Shown: piece by piece, positions 8,596 through 17,068 of the stretch
How the letters are laid out: every line of letters begins with the position of its first letter
How positions within the stretch are numbered: the stretch's first letter is position 1
Assembly: GCA_016287975.1 (NCBI GenBank)
Contig: JAEEXV010000170.1
Span: forward strand, 1-64,000
Length of the DNA: 64,000 nucleotides
Reading direction: 5' to 3'
Origin: Lentisphaeria bacterium
GTDB lineage: Bacteria > Verrucomicrobiota > Lentisphaeria > Oligosphaerales > Oligosphaeraceae
Notes under the pieces: model-generated
What the model saw: only the letters and a program-made list of their open reading frames with translations
Told to the model about the DNA's origin: nothing
Database searches by the model: none
Made by a program: the position numbers and the translations under genes

Positions 8596-9612
8596 ATGGA
8601 TCCTTCTCAGCCTGCCGGTCAAATTGATTCATCGCTGCAAGGAAAGCTGGAGGCTCTGATATTGTCCAGCAGCCATATTGTGGTCACAGGGCACAAGTTT
8701 CCTGACGGCGATGCCGTCGGCGCGGCATTGGCATTGCGGCGGCTGCTCTTGAATCAAGGGAAACATGTGGACGTGCTTCTATGCAAGTCCCATGTCGGGA
8801 CGCCGCGGGTGCTAGAGGATTTTGACCGAATCATTGATCTTCAAGAGTATGATTTTACGAATGAACCGGACTTGTTCATTTGCCTTGACTGTGCGGAGCC
8901 ATCGCGCATTTGCGATGACCGGCTGCGGCATTGGATTGGCAGGGTCCCCACGGTGGATATCGATCATCACGGCAAGATCTTGTTCGGTGATGTGAACTAT
9001 GTGGTAAAGGACTATTCCAGCACCGGCGAGCTTGTTTTCAATCTTGCGAAATGCTTCGGATGGCGGTTGGATCGGCAAACGGCAGAGGCCTTGTGGGTTT
9101 CAATCGCCACAGACACGAACCGGTTTTCAAGGGGAATTCAACCGTCGACATTCATGTGCGCCGCGGAATTGCTTTCGTTGGGAATCCGTGCCACATGGCT
9201 GAATGACGAGCTTTTCCTGCAGGAACCCGCCAATGTGTTCGCGCTGCGGAAACGTGCGATCAACTCACTTGAGCTTTGGCGCGAAGGCATTGTCGCCGCC
9301 ATCTCTTTGACCCCGGAGGACTTTGCCGAGACCCAATGTGCCAAGCAGGACACGGAGGACTTCCCGAATATTCCCCTGTCCATAAGAGGGGCGAAAATCG
9401 CCGTTTTCATCTATCCCCTGCCGGCGGGCGGGGATGAAATCAGGATCAGCCTGCGGAGCCGCCAGGGCGCGCCCGTCACGGCACGACAAATCGCGGAACA
9501 TTTTGGCGGGGCAGGACACGAGCATTCAGCGGGTGCAGTCTTTGTCGGGACGGTCGAGGCTTGTAAAAAGGCGGTGCGTTCATTCATAGAAAAGGGAAAC
9601 TTCCATGAATAG
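8596..9612 (+). CDS. DHH-DHHA1 family phosphoesterase (NrnA-like)
   Basis: The 338-residue protein has the DHH-family signature: THGKFPDGDAVG-type motif I (here GHKFPDGDAVG, about 32-42), CLDCAEPS, and the DIDHH motif (about 122-126). The C-terminal DHHA1 substrate-binding domain carries FGGAGHEHSAG near residue 308. NrnA-type enzymes degrade short oligoribonucleotides, 3'-phosphoadenosine-5'-phosphate and some linear dinucleotides with Mn2+. I chose ATG 8596 because homology starts about 25 residues later and the upstream extension (from 8395) has no coding character. Its end overlaps the start of the next gene (9605), so the two are probably co-translated. Turnover of a nucleotide signal handled by the Csx3-like neighbour is a reasonable inference. 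Confidence 0.85.
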   Translation: MDPSQPAGQIDSSLQGKLEALILSSSHIVVTGHKFPDGDAVGAALALRRLLLNQGKHVDVLLCKSHVGTPRVLEDFDRIIDLQEYDFTNEPDLFICLDCAEPSRICDDRLRHWIGRVPTVDIDHHGKILFGDVNYVVKDYSSTGELVFNLAKCFGWRLDRQTAEALWVSIATDTNRFSRGIQPSTFMCAAELLSLGIRATWLNDELFLQEPANVFALRKRAINSLELWREGIVAAISLTPEDFAETQCAKQDTEDFPNIPLSIRGAKIAVFIYPLPAGGDEIRISLRSRQGAPVTARQIAEHFGGAGHEHSAGAVFVGTVEACKKAVRSFIEKGNFHE

Positions 9613-12295
9613 CGATGTGATTCCAAACGCCGTCCTTCCCGGGCGCAGATTTTTCCTCATGGAAGAGGCGGTCGAAGGACTGTCCATCGACCTGACGGGC
9701 GCGGGCGGCTTTCAAATGCCAGAAGACGCCTACAGTCAGATATTTGACCTCCGCGAAACGGTCGCTGGACGGGATGTCATTCTCACCGGAATCGGGGCGC
9801 GGCCGGTTCATTTTGCGCTTGGATACTACCTGACTCTCTTTGGCGCGCGCGCCATCACATGCAGGAGTGGAGGACCGCATCATTCTTCATTCTCCATCAA
9901 GCGGGCAGATGAGCGTGCGTGCCAGCGGAAGAGGTGGTATGCCTTTTCTTCAGACGGTCCGTTGGATGTGCTCCATGTCGCCGCCAATGCTCCCGATGGA
10001 GAATGGGACGTGGATGAGGCTGCCGATCTTGAAGTCCCCGGGGAAATGCCGTCGCCGCAACACCCAGACAGGCCATTGTGCATTTCCGGCGCTGGCGGCT
10101 CTTTCGGATACGCCGCCTTGGGCGTCTATGCCGCCCTGGCCGGAAAAAACGACATCCGCCTGAAGCAGGAATCCGGCCCGCTTGAATATGTTTTTTCGCC
10201 GGAATTCGCGGGGTCGTTCAATCCTGAGGCTGGTTCCAGGAATGGTTTTGTCGTGGGGATACTTGGAGACCCAGGCAGCGGGAAGTCCGTTTTTTCAAAA
10301 TCATTCGGCAAATGCCTGAGCGGTTTGTTTCCGAACTGGTGCAGAATCTGGGCATGCGGTTGGGAGGCCGGCGCCAAGGATGCCCCCACGCGCGGAAATG
10401 GTCTCCGGAAACGCAAGGGGGATGTCGGGACGGCGGAGCGCATCATTCGGACTATGCAGAGGCTGAAACAGAGCCAGGATATTGCCATCGTCGATCTGCC
10501 CGCCGAAAGCCATCCTGGCGGGGAGGTATTTCCCCGGCCGCCCCTCATGCCAAAGGACGGCGATTGCCCGGAAATGTTGAAAGCCTGCGATGCGTTCATC
10601 ATAGTCTACCGCAAGGACAGACCAGAATCATTGGAAGCCTGGCGTGATGCCTTGTCGGCATTTGGCCTGGCCGGCAAAGTGGTTGCCGGCTTTGCTTCCA
10701 CAACCCCCGGCGGACCGGTTCGTATTTCAGGGGTCTCGCGGAATGCGTCCGGGATGTTTCAGGCGGAAATCGCAGGACTGGCTTGCCGGCAGGAGCAATC
10801 TCGTCTGGTCTTTGAAATGAAGGAGAACCTGGCGGATTTCTGCCGGTTCATTTCCTATCACAACGTCATTGCCGCGGCAAGAGCCGGGGTGGTCAAGTCT
10901 TTCCTGACAGGCGTCAAAGGAACGAGATACGGGGCGGCGGCAAGGTCCGCGGCAACCGGTCGCATTTTTTCGGCTGGCCAGTATTCTTCCTATAACCATT
11001 CAACGAATATACATGCGGAAATGGGGGCGCTGTATCAGGCGACAATGGCCGGCGAACCGGATGTCGATGTGTTGTGTGTCGCCTGTTCCAATGAAGAATC
11101 GGCGATTCCCTGCGGCGTATGCCGGCAGGTGATGATAGAGCATAGCCAGCGTACGCATCGTGATTTTGATGTGGTTCTGACGACGCCGCGGGGTGAAACC
11201 AAGATCATGAAGGTGTCCGAACTACTTCCAGAGGCGTGGAGCGCGGTCAGGCAAACCAGTGGTTCTGGCAATGCAAGGGTCTTGAAACTCAGTGACGCCC
11301 TGTTTGATGATTCACACTGCATGACCGGCGGCTATTGCCTGGATTTAAACCTCCAGGGCAGGAAAGCGTTGGATTTGGTCTGGGACGGGAGATTTATGCA
11401 GGGCTGCATGCTTGTCAAGAGGAAATATGAGTGGCAAGGGGATGATGCGTGGGTGAAGATTCCCCACGCTTTCACAGAGGCGGCAAAATACCAGAAATAC
11501 TTGATTGACAATGCGCTTAATTCCGCCTTGTTTCCGGAGGACGCCATTCTGGGCACGACGGGAGGAGTCCGCTTCAAGAATCCCGAACGGGTGTCTCCCG
11601 TTTTCCTGCCTGAGGCCCTGATCGGACCGCTGAATGAACTTGTCTTCTTGCCTGCCGGCCTTGACGTGCAACGGAATGCGTATATAACCAATTCAAGGCT
11701 CCTGAATCTTCACCGTCCGGATTCCGACTACGACTTGCTGGTGACGGGCTTGCCGGAGGAAATCCAAAAACTGCGCGAACGACTGTCATTGAACTTACGG
11801 CGTGGCGTTTTCAAGGTCTCCAGTAAATCGGGAAGCTGGAAATGCATCAAAGAGGCATTTCCCGGTGGAACCGACGACGGCGGCGGCAAGATCATTTCCG
11901 AATGCCGCTACTGCGAAACATTTCTGTTTCAGGACATCCAGATCTCGCTGATGTATTCGCCGGATCCCGAAAGCCAGCCGTTGGCCTTCAACCGCGATGC
12001 CTCGCTGCATGGAAGAATCCAGGTCAGCGGAGTCATTGCCGCCGCGGATTCAGCCTGCTACAAGCGCTCCGAATGCTGGATCGCCGCAGAGGACGGCACG
12101 ACATACCGGGTGCTTTGCTACCACAAGATCGGGAATATGCTGAAGAACGGTGACCGGGTCGCCATCGGCGGATACCTCGTGGTCGACTCCCCTGCGGTGC
12201 AAGAGACCCGCCCGGGCATCGAATCCAGGCAGGAGCCGAGACGCACGATCCTGCTGTCGTCTTTTTTCACGGACAAGATCGTTTGGTTCAAATGA
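9605..12295 (+). CDS. Five-domain fusion: Csx3-like, P-loop NTPase, cytidine deaminase, nucleotidyltransferase-like, OB-like
   Basis: 896 residues. Residues about 25-90 (DVILTGIGARPVHFALGYY) and again about 140-195 (LCISGAGGSFGYAALGVYA) resemble the Csx3/Crn3 ring-nuclease fold, in which a ISGRGPxWLxxAL strand-helix is typical. A P-loop GDPGSGKS follows at 221-228, as in known Csx3-AAA fusions. Residues about 420-540 are a cytidine-deaminase domain with HAE at 470-472 and PCGVC at 502-506, the zinc site and catalytic Glu. Residues about 690-785 carry a nucleotidyltransferase pattern: NS, then SDYD at 707-710, and a third acid in DIQI at 777-780. Residues about 800-870 look OB-like. Expected activities are cyclic-oligoadenylate binding or cleavage, nucleotide deamination and NMP transfer, but the combined reaction is unknown. 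ATG 9605 follows AAAGGGA and overlaps the DHH gene by 8 nt. Confidence 0.75.
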   Translation: MNSDVIPNAVLPGRRFFLMEEAVEGLSIDLTGAGGFQMPEDAYSQIFDLRETVAGRDVILTGIGARPVHFALGYYLTLFGARAITCRSGGPHHSSFSIKRADERACQRKRWYAFSSDGPLDVLHVAANAPDGEWDVDEAADLEVPGEMPSPQHPDRPLCISGAGGSFGYAALGVYAALAGKNDIRLKQESGPLEYVFSPEFAGSFNPEAGSRNGFVVGILGDPGSGKSVFSKSFGKCLSGLFPNWCRIWACGWEAGAKDAPTRGNGLRKRKGDVGTAERIIRTMQRLKQSQDIAIVDLPAESHPGGEVFPRPPLMPKDGDCPEMLKACDAFIIVYRKDRPESLEAWRDALSAFGLAGKVVAGFASTTPGGPVRISGVSRNASGMFQAEIAGLACRQEQSRLVFEMKENLADFCRFISYHNVIAAARAGVVKSFLTGVKGTRYGAAARSAATGRIFSAGQYSSYNHSTNIHAEMGALYQATMAGEPDVDVLCVACSNEESAIPCGVCRQVMIEHSQRTHRDFDVVLTTPRGETKIMKVSELLPEAWSAVRQTSGSGNARVLKLSDALFDDSHCMTGGYCLDLNLQGRKALDLVWDGRFMQGCMLVKRKYEWQGDDAWVKIPHAFTEAAKYQKYLIDNALNSALFPEDAILGTTGGVRFKNPERVSPVFLPEALIGPLNELVFLPAGLDVQRNAYITNSRLLNLHRPDSDYDLLVTGLPEEIQKLRERLSLNLRRGVFKVSSKSGSWKCIKEAFPGGTDDGGGKIISECRYCETFLFQDIQISLMYSPDPESQPLAFNRDASLHGRIQVSGVIAAADSACYKRSECWIAAEDGTTYRVLCYHKIGNMLKNGDRVAIGGYLVVDSPAVQETRPGIESRQEPRRTILLSSFFTDKIVWFK

Positions 12296-12321
12296 TATCT
12301 TAATACTCGGTTTTCCCATAC

Positions 12322-12346
12322 GGGGCGGCGATTGCCGCCCCTCTTT
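12322..12346 (+). terminator. Hairpin terminator after the deaminase fusion gene
   Basis: A perfect 8-bp GC stem, GGGGCGGC / GCCGCCCC with a GATT loop, lies 27 bp after the stop codon and is followed by TCTTT. The T run is short, so intrinsic termination may be partial. It separates the DHH/Csx3-deaminase pair from the vWA-kinase genes. Confidence 0.6.
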
Positions 12347-12390
12347 GGGAACATTGCGTCCAGAAAAATATGCGAATTTGGGCGCGGGAG

Positions 12391-12430
12391 CCGGAAAATG
12401 GCGGGGATGCGCGCTTAAAGGAGGTGATGA
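12391..12430 (+). promoter_or_regulatory. Leader block A: bipartite motif plus extended Shine-Dalgarno
   Basis: CCGGAAAA at 12391 and CTTA at 12414 lie 23 nt apart. The same pair with the same spacing is found at 27945 and 30784. It is followed by AAAGGAGGTGAT (12417-12428), a perfect complement to the conserved 3' end of 16S rRNA. A tiny frame (ATG 12438, eight codons) lies between this site and the real start at 12466 and ends two bases before it, so coupling is possible. Whether the bipartite part is a promoter is inference. Confidence 0.45.
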
Positions 12431-12465
12431 CAGTTCCATGGCACACCAACCCTCAGGAGAATGAA

Positions 12466-13629
12466 ATGAATACCGAAGCAGAGATCTACGAAGCCGAAAA
12501 CGGATCCGCCCTCATTTGCCGGAATGACATGCCGCATTGCGCGGTGGTGCTGGTGCTGGACACCTCGCACAGCATGTGGGGCAAGGGCCTCCGCGACCTG
12601 AAGCAGTCGCTGCGGGTCTTCCAGCAGACCTTGATCGACACGAGTTTTGCGCAGGCGGAATTGGATTTGGCGGCGATCAGCATGGGCGAAAATCTTGGCG
12701 TGCTGGAAGAGTTCACGCCGTTCCGCGAATCCCGGCTCGCCTCGCTTGCCATCCGCCCCAAGGGCGACACCCCGATCGGCGCCGCCCTCTCCCTGGCACT
12801 GCAGATGCTTGCCGCGCAGAGCGAACAATATCGCCAGGCAGGGCGGCGCCAAGTCACTCCGCAACTGATTCTGCTTTCCGACGGCAAGGATTCCTCCGAC
12901 GACTACACGGCGGTCGCCGCCGACATCCGGAACGCCTGTGCCGCGGGCAAGCTGGTCTGCCACGCGATTGCGCTGGGCGATTCCCCAGACTGCGATGCAC
13001 TGCGCCGGATCGCGGGCACGCAGATCGTCTTTCCGCAGCGCGGCGCCCTCTGCGACGCTTTTGCCGAGGTCGGGCAGACCATCTCCCAGACCTATGAAGC
13101 GGAGGCCAGCGAGACACCGGCCCCCGCCGCCCCCGCGCCAATGGCGCCGGCGGCGTCCGATGGCGTGACCGAGTATCTGCTGGACGGCTCCAACATCCTG
13201 TATTGGGATCGTTTCGGGAGCGGCATCACCCTGCGCTATGTCCTGGGCCTCGCGGATTACCTGGAGCGCCAGGGGTTGCGCTACCGCGTCTTCTTCGACG
13301 CCACCGCGCGCCATATCCTCGCCAAGCGGGACGCCGCGGAGGCGGCGCAGTACGAGGCGCTGCTTCGCGGGCGCCCGGAGCACTTCCTGCAGGTGCCTGC
13401 GGGGACGGCCGCCGACGCGGTGCTGCTGCATCTCGCGGACACGCAACCGGGCAGCGTGATCATTTCCAACGACCTCTTCCGCGACCACGCCGAGCAGTAT
13501 CCGTGGCTCCATGAGAAAACGCAGCGGATCATCTCCGGCATGGTGCTCCAGGATGCCATCTTCTTCCCCTCGATTTCCCTGCAGATTCCAGTGGGGTCGC
13601 CGGAAAACCGCGCGGAGGCGTCCTTATAG
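12466..13629 (+). CDS. vWA domain fused to NYN/PIN-like ribonuclease domain
   Basis: 387 residues. The N-terminal half is a von Willebrand A domain with MIDAS DTSHS (about 32-36), a conserved Thr in KGDTPIG and the ILLSDGKDS strand, as in TerY/YegL-type proteins. An Ala/Pro linker (about 208-222) leads to a C-terminal domain (about 225-387) starting YLLDGSNIL and containing VIISNDLFRDH and YPWL. This matches the Zc3h12a/NYN ribonuclease pattern (DGSN near the start, SNDxxRD later), with acids suited to metal binding. Start ATG 12466 has AGGAG seven bases upstream; longer in-frame starts lack homology. The next gene, a protein kinase, starts 54 bp later, so vWA and kinase likely work together, with the nuclease as effector. 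The NYN call rests on motif reading. Confidence 0.75.
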   Translation: MNTEAEIYEAENGSALICRNDMPHCAVVLVLDTSHSMWGKGLRDLKQSLRVFQQTLIDTSFAQAELDLAAISMGENLGVLEEFTPFRESRLASLAIRPKGDTPIGAALSLALQMLAAQSEQYRQAGRRQVTPQLILLSDGKDSSDDYTAVAADIRNACAAGKLVCHAIALGDSPDCDALRRIAGTQIVFPQRGALCDAFAEVGQTISQTYEAEASETPAPAAPAPMAPAASDGVTEYLLDGSNILYWDRFGSGITLRYVLGLADYLERQGLRYRVFFDATARHILAKRDAAEAAQYEALLRGRPEHFLQVPAGTAADAVLLHLADTQPGSVIISNDLFRDHAEQYPWLHEKTQRIISGMVLQDAIFFPSISLQIPVGSPENRAEASL

Positions 13630-13683
13630 GGAGTGAACCGAACGAAACCATCCCACCATCACCCATCATAGGAGATCATCATT

Positions 13684-14874
13684 ATGACGAGCATCTTTTC
13701 CTCCTTCATGAACATCTTCCGCACCACCTCCCCCGTTGCGCCGTCTCCCGTCCCGCAGTCGTTCCCACAGTTCACGCCCGCGCCGTCGTATGCCCCCCGT
13801 GGCGGGTGGCTGGACGCCGTCGAGGATGCGAGCGTCGCCACGGCCGGCCGGTTCACTCTCTACGATCCCAGCGGCAACCCCGTGCAGTTCGATCCGGACA
13901 GCGCCAAGGGGGCGGGCGGCGAAGGCACTGTCTATGAAGTCCCGAAATATCCCAAGTTCCTGGTGAAGGTCTTCAAGGAGGAAATCCTTCGGGATCCCCG
14001 CAAGGCGGCCCAGCTGCGGCGGCGCATCGAGGACATGGTCGCGCTGGAGGCCTGTGCGCAGATGGACTTCCTGGCGTGGCCGAAGATGAGCGTCTTCGAT
14101 GAGCGGAAGCGCCTGGTCGGCTTCGTCATGAAGAAGTGCACGGGCGCTTCCTTCCTCACCCTGCGCGGGCCGAAGTTCATCCAGATGCGCTTCCCCGGCT
14201 GGACGCGCCGCAATCTCGCCTTGACCGCCCTCGACTTCATCAAGAAGGTGCGGCTGCTGGCCTCGCGGCAGGTCTTCATCAACGACTTCAACCCCGCGAA
14301 CTTCCTGGTCTCGCCCGACGGGAAAGTCTCCTTCATCGACTGCGACAGCTACCAGATTCCCGGCGCACAGGGCGCGAACATCACACGCACCTATTTCCCC
14401 TCGCACGTCGCGCCGGAGCTGCTGCGGAACAAACGCCTGCTGGACGCCCCGCGCGGCATCCACCAGGTCGAATTCGGCGCCGCCCTCACCGTCTTCAATC
14501 TCCTGATGTGCGGCATGCATCCCTACAACTTCTGCGACCCCGTGCATCATGCCAACTGCGGCACCCCCGACGAGAACCTCCTCAACGGGCGCTGCCCCCT
14601 GGGCACGGGCGCGGGCTGCCTGCTCCCCAAGGGCGGATGGTACAACATGTGGAGCTGGCTGACCTACCGGCTCAAGGACGCCTTCATCCGGATGTTCAAG
14701 GACGGCCACGCCAACCCCAATGCGCGTCCCTCCCTCGAAGAACTCGCGAGCGCCGTCGAGGAACTGCTCGTCGTGATGAAAAAGGATCCGCAGCGCCAAG
14801 CCCTCGTCCCGACCACTGCTAAGCCCCCGGAGCGCAAGAGCGGCGGGACGGGCGGCGGCCGCATTGCCGGATAG
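13684..14874 (+). CDS. YegI-like protein kinase
   Basis: 396 residues. After a Pro/Ser-rich N-terminus the kinase core has a glycine-rich loop GGEGTVYEV (about 78-86), the ATP-anchoring Lys in LVKVFK, a catalytic loop INDFNPANFLV (about 198-208) in place of HRDLKPxN, and the metal-binding FIDCDSYQI (about 216-224) in place of DFG. The IDCDS form is characteristic of the YegI/TerY-associated kinase family. Serine/threonine kinase activity is expected because the catalytic Asp, Asn and second Asp are present. Typical relatives sit beside a vWA protein and a PP2C phosphatase. Here the vWA gene is directly upstream, while the phosphatase is 14 kb away in a second cluster. AGGAG lies about 10 bases before the ATG. 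Confidence 0.85.
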   Translation: MTSIFSSFMNIFRTTSPVAPSPVPQSFPQFTPAPSYAPRGGWLDAVEDASVATAGRFTLYDPSGNPVQFDPDSAKGAGGEGTVYEVPKYPKFLVKVFKEEILRDPRKAAQLRRRIEDMVALEACAQMDFLAWPKMSVFDERKRLVGFVMKKCTGASFLTLRGPKFIQMRFPGWTRRNLALTALDFIKKVRLLASRQVFINDFNPANFLVSPDGKVSFIDCDSYQIPGAQGANITRTYFPSHVAPELLRNKRLLDAPRGIHQVEFGAALTVFNLLMCGMHPYNFCDPVHHANCGTPDENLLNGRCPLGTGAGCLLPKGGWYNMWSWLTYRLKDAFIRMFKDGHANPNARPSLEELASAVEELLVVMKKDPQRQALVPTTAKPPERKSGGTGGGRIAG

Positions 14875-15016
14875 CCGGCTGGCCCGGCGGGCCGGATTTA
14901 TTGCCTTCCTCCCGCCGGCTCAATTGGGACGTGCTGAGCCGAGTGACCTACCGCTATTATATTACGAAAGCGTGGTGCGCGGAGGGGGTAGGAAGGCCCA
15001 GATCCGTGGAATCATT

Positions 15017-16534
15017 ATGAATCAAAGTAAAGCAACCGTCTTCGTCGCCTCCATTGGGTTGGGGGACTACATTCCCACTACCTACACGGATGGGAAGCAG
15101 TCAATCCAGGCGAAATTCGTCCAGAACGCGATTCGCAAGATCTTTGCGCCCGACGCACCCGCCTTCATTTTTGCGACGGGAAAGGCATTGGATACGTTTT
15201 TCCCTAAGGATCGCAGCCGGTGCTCTCCTCTTCCACGTCAGAAGAAGGCGAAGGCCCATGCGGAGGAGGATCCGCTGTTTCAGCTCTATCGCCAGAATTT
15301 CTACCAGGAGTGCGAGCGGTTGAAACTGGCTCCCCCGGTGACCATTGAAATCAAGGATGGCAAAAATATGCAGGAACTATGGGAGATTTTCGACGTGCTT
15401 TGTGAAAACATCGAGGAAAATGCGAAAATCTGTTTTGACCCCACTCACGCCTTTCGCCATCATCCCCTCATCATGACGATTCTTTTCAACTATCTGCACG
15501 TGGTCAAGAAGACCGAGGTCGTGCATTGTGAATACGGCGCTTTCGAGGCGAACAAGAAGGGGAGATTTCTCAGGCATCACATTGACAGTTTGCTGGAACC
15601 GGACACCTCAGACTCATCCTCCCAGATAGTTTCTGATCAAGAGGTGGACTGTTCTCCGCTTTTCCCGCTCACGGAGTTCTATCGGCTCAACGACTGGACC
15701 AATGCGATCCACGACTTCCTGGAATACGGCCGGACCAATGCCTTGAAGCATCTGGTGGAAGGGCATTCCAGAGGGATTGACGGCCAGGATGAAACGCTCC
15801 GCTTTGTCAATGCCCTGGATCGACTGGCAGACTATGCGCTCGTCTCCAATTTGCATGCAATTGAACAGTTGGACTACCAGAATGAGATTCTGAACCCCCT
15901 TCACAATATCAATCATTCCATAAAGCAAAGCAACTATTTGCCGCAGCTGATGCCGCTTTTCGTGCAGGTGGAGATGCTGCTCAATCAATTTCAATTCTGT
16001 CCAACCCCATCGTGGAAGAACGGTTTTGCCATGGCGCGATGGTGCGGCGAATTCAAATTGTATCCCCAGCTCTATACCATTCTTCAGGAGACCTGCTTTT
16101 CCGCCGGAGTGGACCTTTTCCTGAATCCCGAGCATGGCATTTGTTCGGAAACAGCGCTAAAAGAGGCGGGGCTGGCCGAAGGAACTGCCCAGAGAACGCA
16201 ACGGGAGAGAAGAGATTTCATCTCGGTTTTACTGGGCATAGAGAGCAACACAGTTTACCAGCATCCAGAGCAATTATACTACCCGTTGGTTCCCAAAAAG
16301 AAAGATGATAACATGCAAAGCCAGCGGATACATTTGGGAGAAATCATCATGAGCAATGCCGGTTTTGCCCAGATTCGCGACGCATACGGAAAAGTCAAGG
16401 CAATCCGGAACTCCATCAACCATGGTTTTACTGGTGGACAAATCGAGTCGTGCGCCATCCAAGAAAAGGCAGACGAATTGATCAGTAGTCTTGCCACGTT
16501 ATTCCTGTCGCTTGCGGGCACACATGGCGAATGA
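15017..16534 (+). CDS. Csx1/TM1812-type CARF-HEPN ribonuclease
   Basis: 505 residues from ATG 15017 (the frame upstream to 14864 is not conserved-looking). The N-terminal Rossmann domain opens with TVFVASIGLGDYIPTTY and carries the family signature CFDPTHAFRHHP (about 139-150), matching the DxTHGFRxxP motif of TM1812/Csx1 CARF proteins. This is followed by a FYRLNDWTNAIHDFLEYG helix typical of that group. The C-terminal HEPN domain has the RNase motif R-x4-H in RNSINH (about 464-469). Such proteins are activated by cyclic oligoadenylate and cut RNA in type III CRISPR immunity. No Cas10, Cas7 or CRISPR array is present within the window, so the activating signal must come from elsewhere or from a non-CRISPR source. 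The Csx3-like protein upstream supports a cyclic-nucleotide pathway. Confidence 0.85.
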   Translation: MNQSKATVFVASIGLGDYIPTTYTDGKQSIQAKFVQNAIRKIFAPDAPAFIFATGKALDTFFPKDRSRCSPLPRQKKAKAHAEEDPLFQLYRQNFYQECERLKLAPPVTIEIKDGKNMQELWEIFDVLCENIEENAKICFDPTHAFRHHPLIMTILFNYLHVVKKTEVVHCEYGAFEANKKGRFLRHHIDSLLEPDTSDSSSQIVSDQEVDCSPLFPLTEFYRLNDWTNAIHDFLEYGRTNALKHLVEGHSRGIDGQDETLRFVNALDRLADYALVSNLHAIEQLDYQNEILNPLHNINHSIKQSNYLPQLMPLFVQVEMLLNQFQFCPTPSWKNGFAMARWCGEFKLYPQLYTILQETCFSAGVDLFLNPEHGICSETALKEAGLAEGTAQRTQRERRDFISVLLGIESNTVYQHPEQLYYPLVPKKKDDNMQSQRIHLGEIIMSNAGFAQIRDAYGKVKAIRNSINHGFTGGQIESCAIQEKADELISSLATLFLSLAGTHGE

Positions 16535-16535
16535 A

Positions 16536-16553
16536 TGCCGCCAAATGGCGGCA
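16536..16553 (+). terminator. Possible hairpin after the CARF-HEPN gene
   Basis: TGCCGCC and GGCGGCA form a perfect 7-bp stem with an AAAT loop just after the stop codon. No T run follows, so it may be a degradation barrier rather than an intrinsic terminator. Confidence 0.35.
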
Positions 16554-16577
16554 ACTCGGCCACGCTCGCTCTCCCAG

Positions 16578-16682
16578 ACCCATCGCGACCCGAGACCCGA
16601 GACCCATCGCGACTCCAGACCCGAGACCCATCACGACCCGAGACCCATCACGACCCGAGACCCATCGCGCCCCCAGACCCCT
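16578..16682. repeat. Short tandem repeat, about 17-bp unit
   Basis: Variants of CCCATCACGACCCGAGA (with CCCATCGCGA and CTCCAGA forms) repeat about five times. It follows the end of the CARF-HEPN gene and is purely intergenic. No function is seen. Confidence 0.8.
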
Positions 16683-16733
16683 TGGTGAACAGCATGTCAG
16701 AATAAAGCCCCTGCATAAAGTTATCTTTTCGCT

Positions 16734-17021
16734 CTGTTCCCCAAGAGGGCAGGCGATTGCCTGATTGAAGATTCCGGAAATGGTTGCCACGGCGGCCTCG
16801 CCGTGGCGGCTCGGTGAATGGGCTGCAGTCGATTCCGAAGCCTTGGCTGCGCCCTGTGGCGAGCCTGATTGGTCACGGCAGGCTCGGCGGACCGCCACGG
16901 CGAGCGGCCGGTGTCGGGCATGAAGCGCGAATTCAAAATCGGCAAAACCATGTATATTTAGATGTCGCCTTGTTCCCAATGGCGACATGACGATGGAACC
17001 GGCTCGCGTAGGGAAAGAGCG
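16734..17021. repeat. Module boundary: dispersed repeat pieces with REP-like palindrome
   Basis: CTGTTCCCCAAGAGGGC (16734-16750) matches the right end of the dispersed repeat at 38812. A perfect-arm palindrome GCCACGGCGG/CCTCGCCGTGGC lies at 16786-16807 and a second CCGCCACGGCG element near 16886. CATGACGATGGAACCGGCTC (about 16985-17005) matches the opposite end of the same repeat, seen at 30709-30745. So both end types of one repeat family meet here between two gene modules. No gene is visible from 16554 to 17068. Confidence 0.55.
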
Positions 17022-17068
17022 TCACGAAAGCATTTTTCTGAAGAAGGAGGGGGGAATGAGGAAGACGG

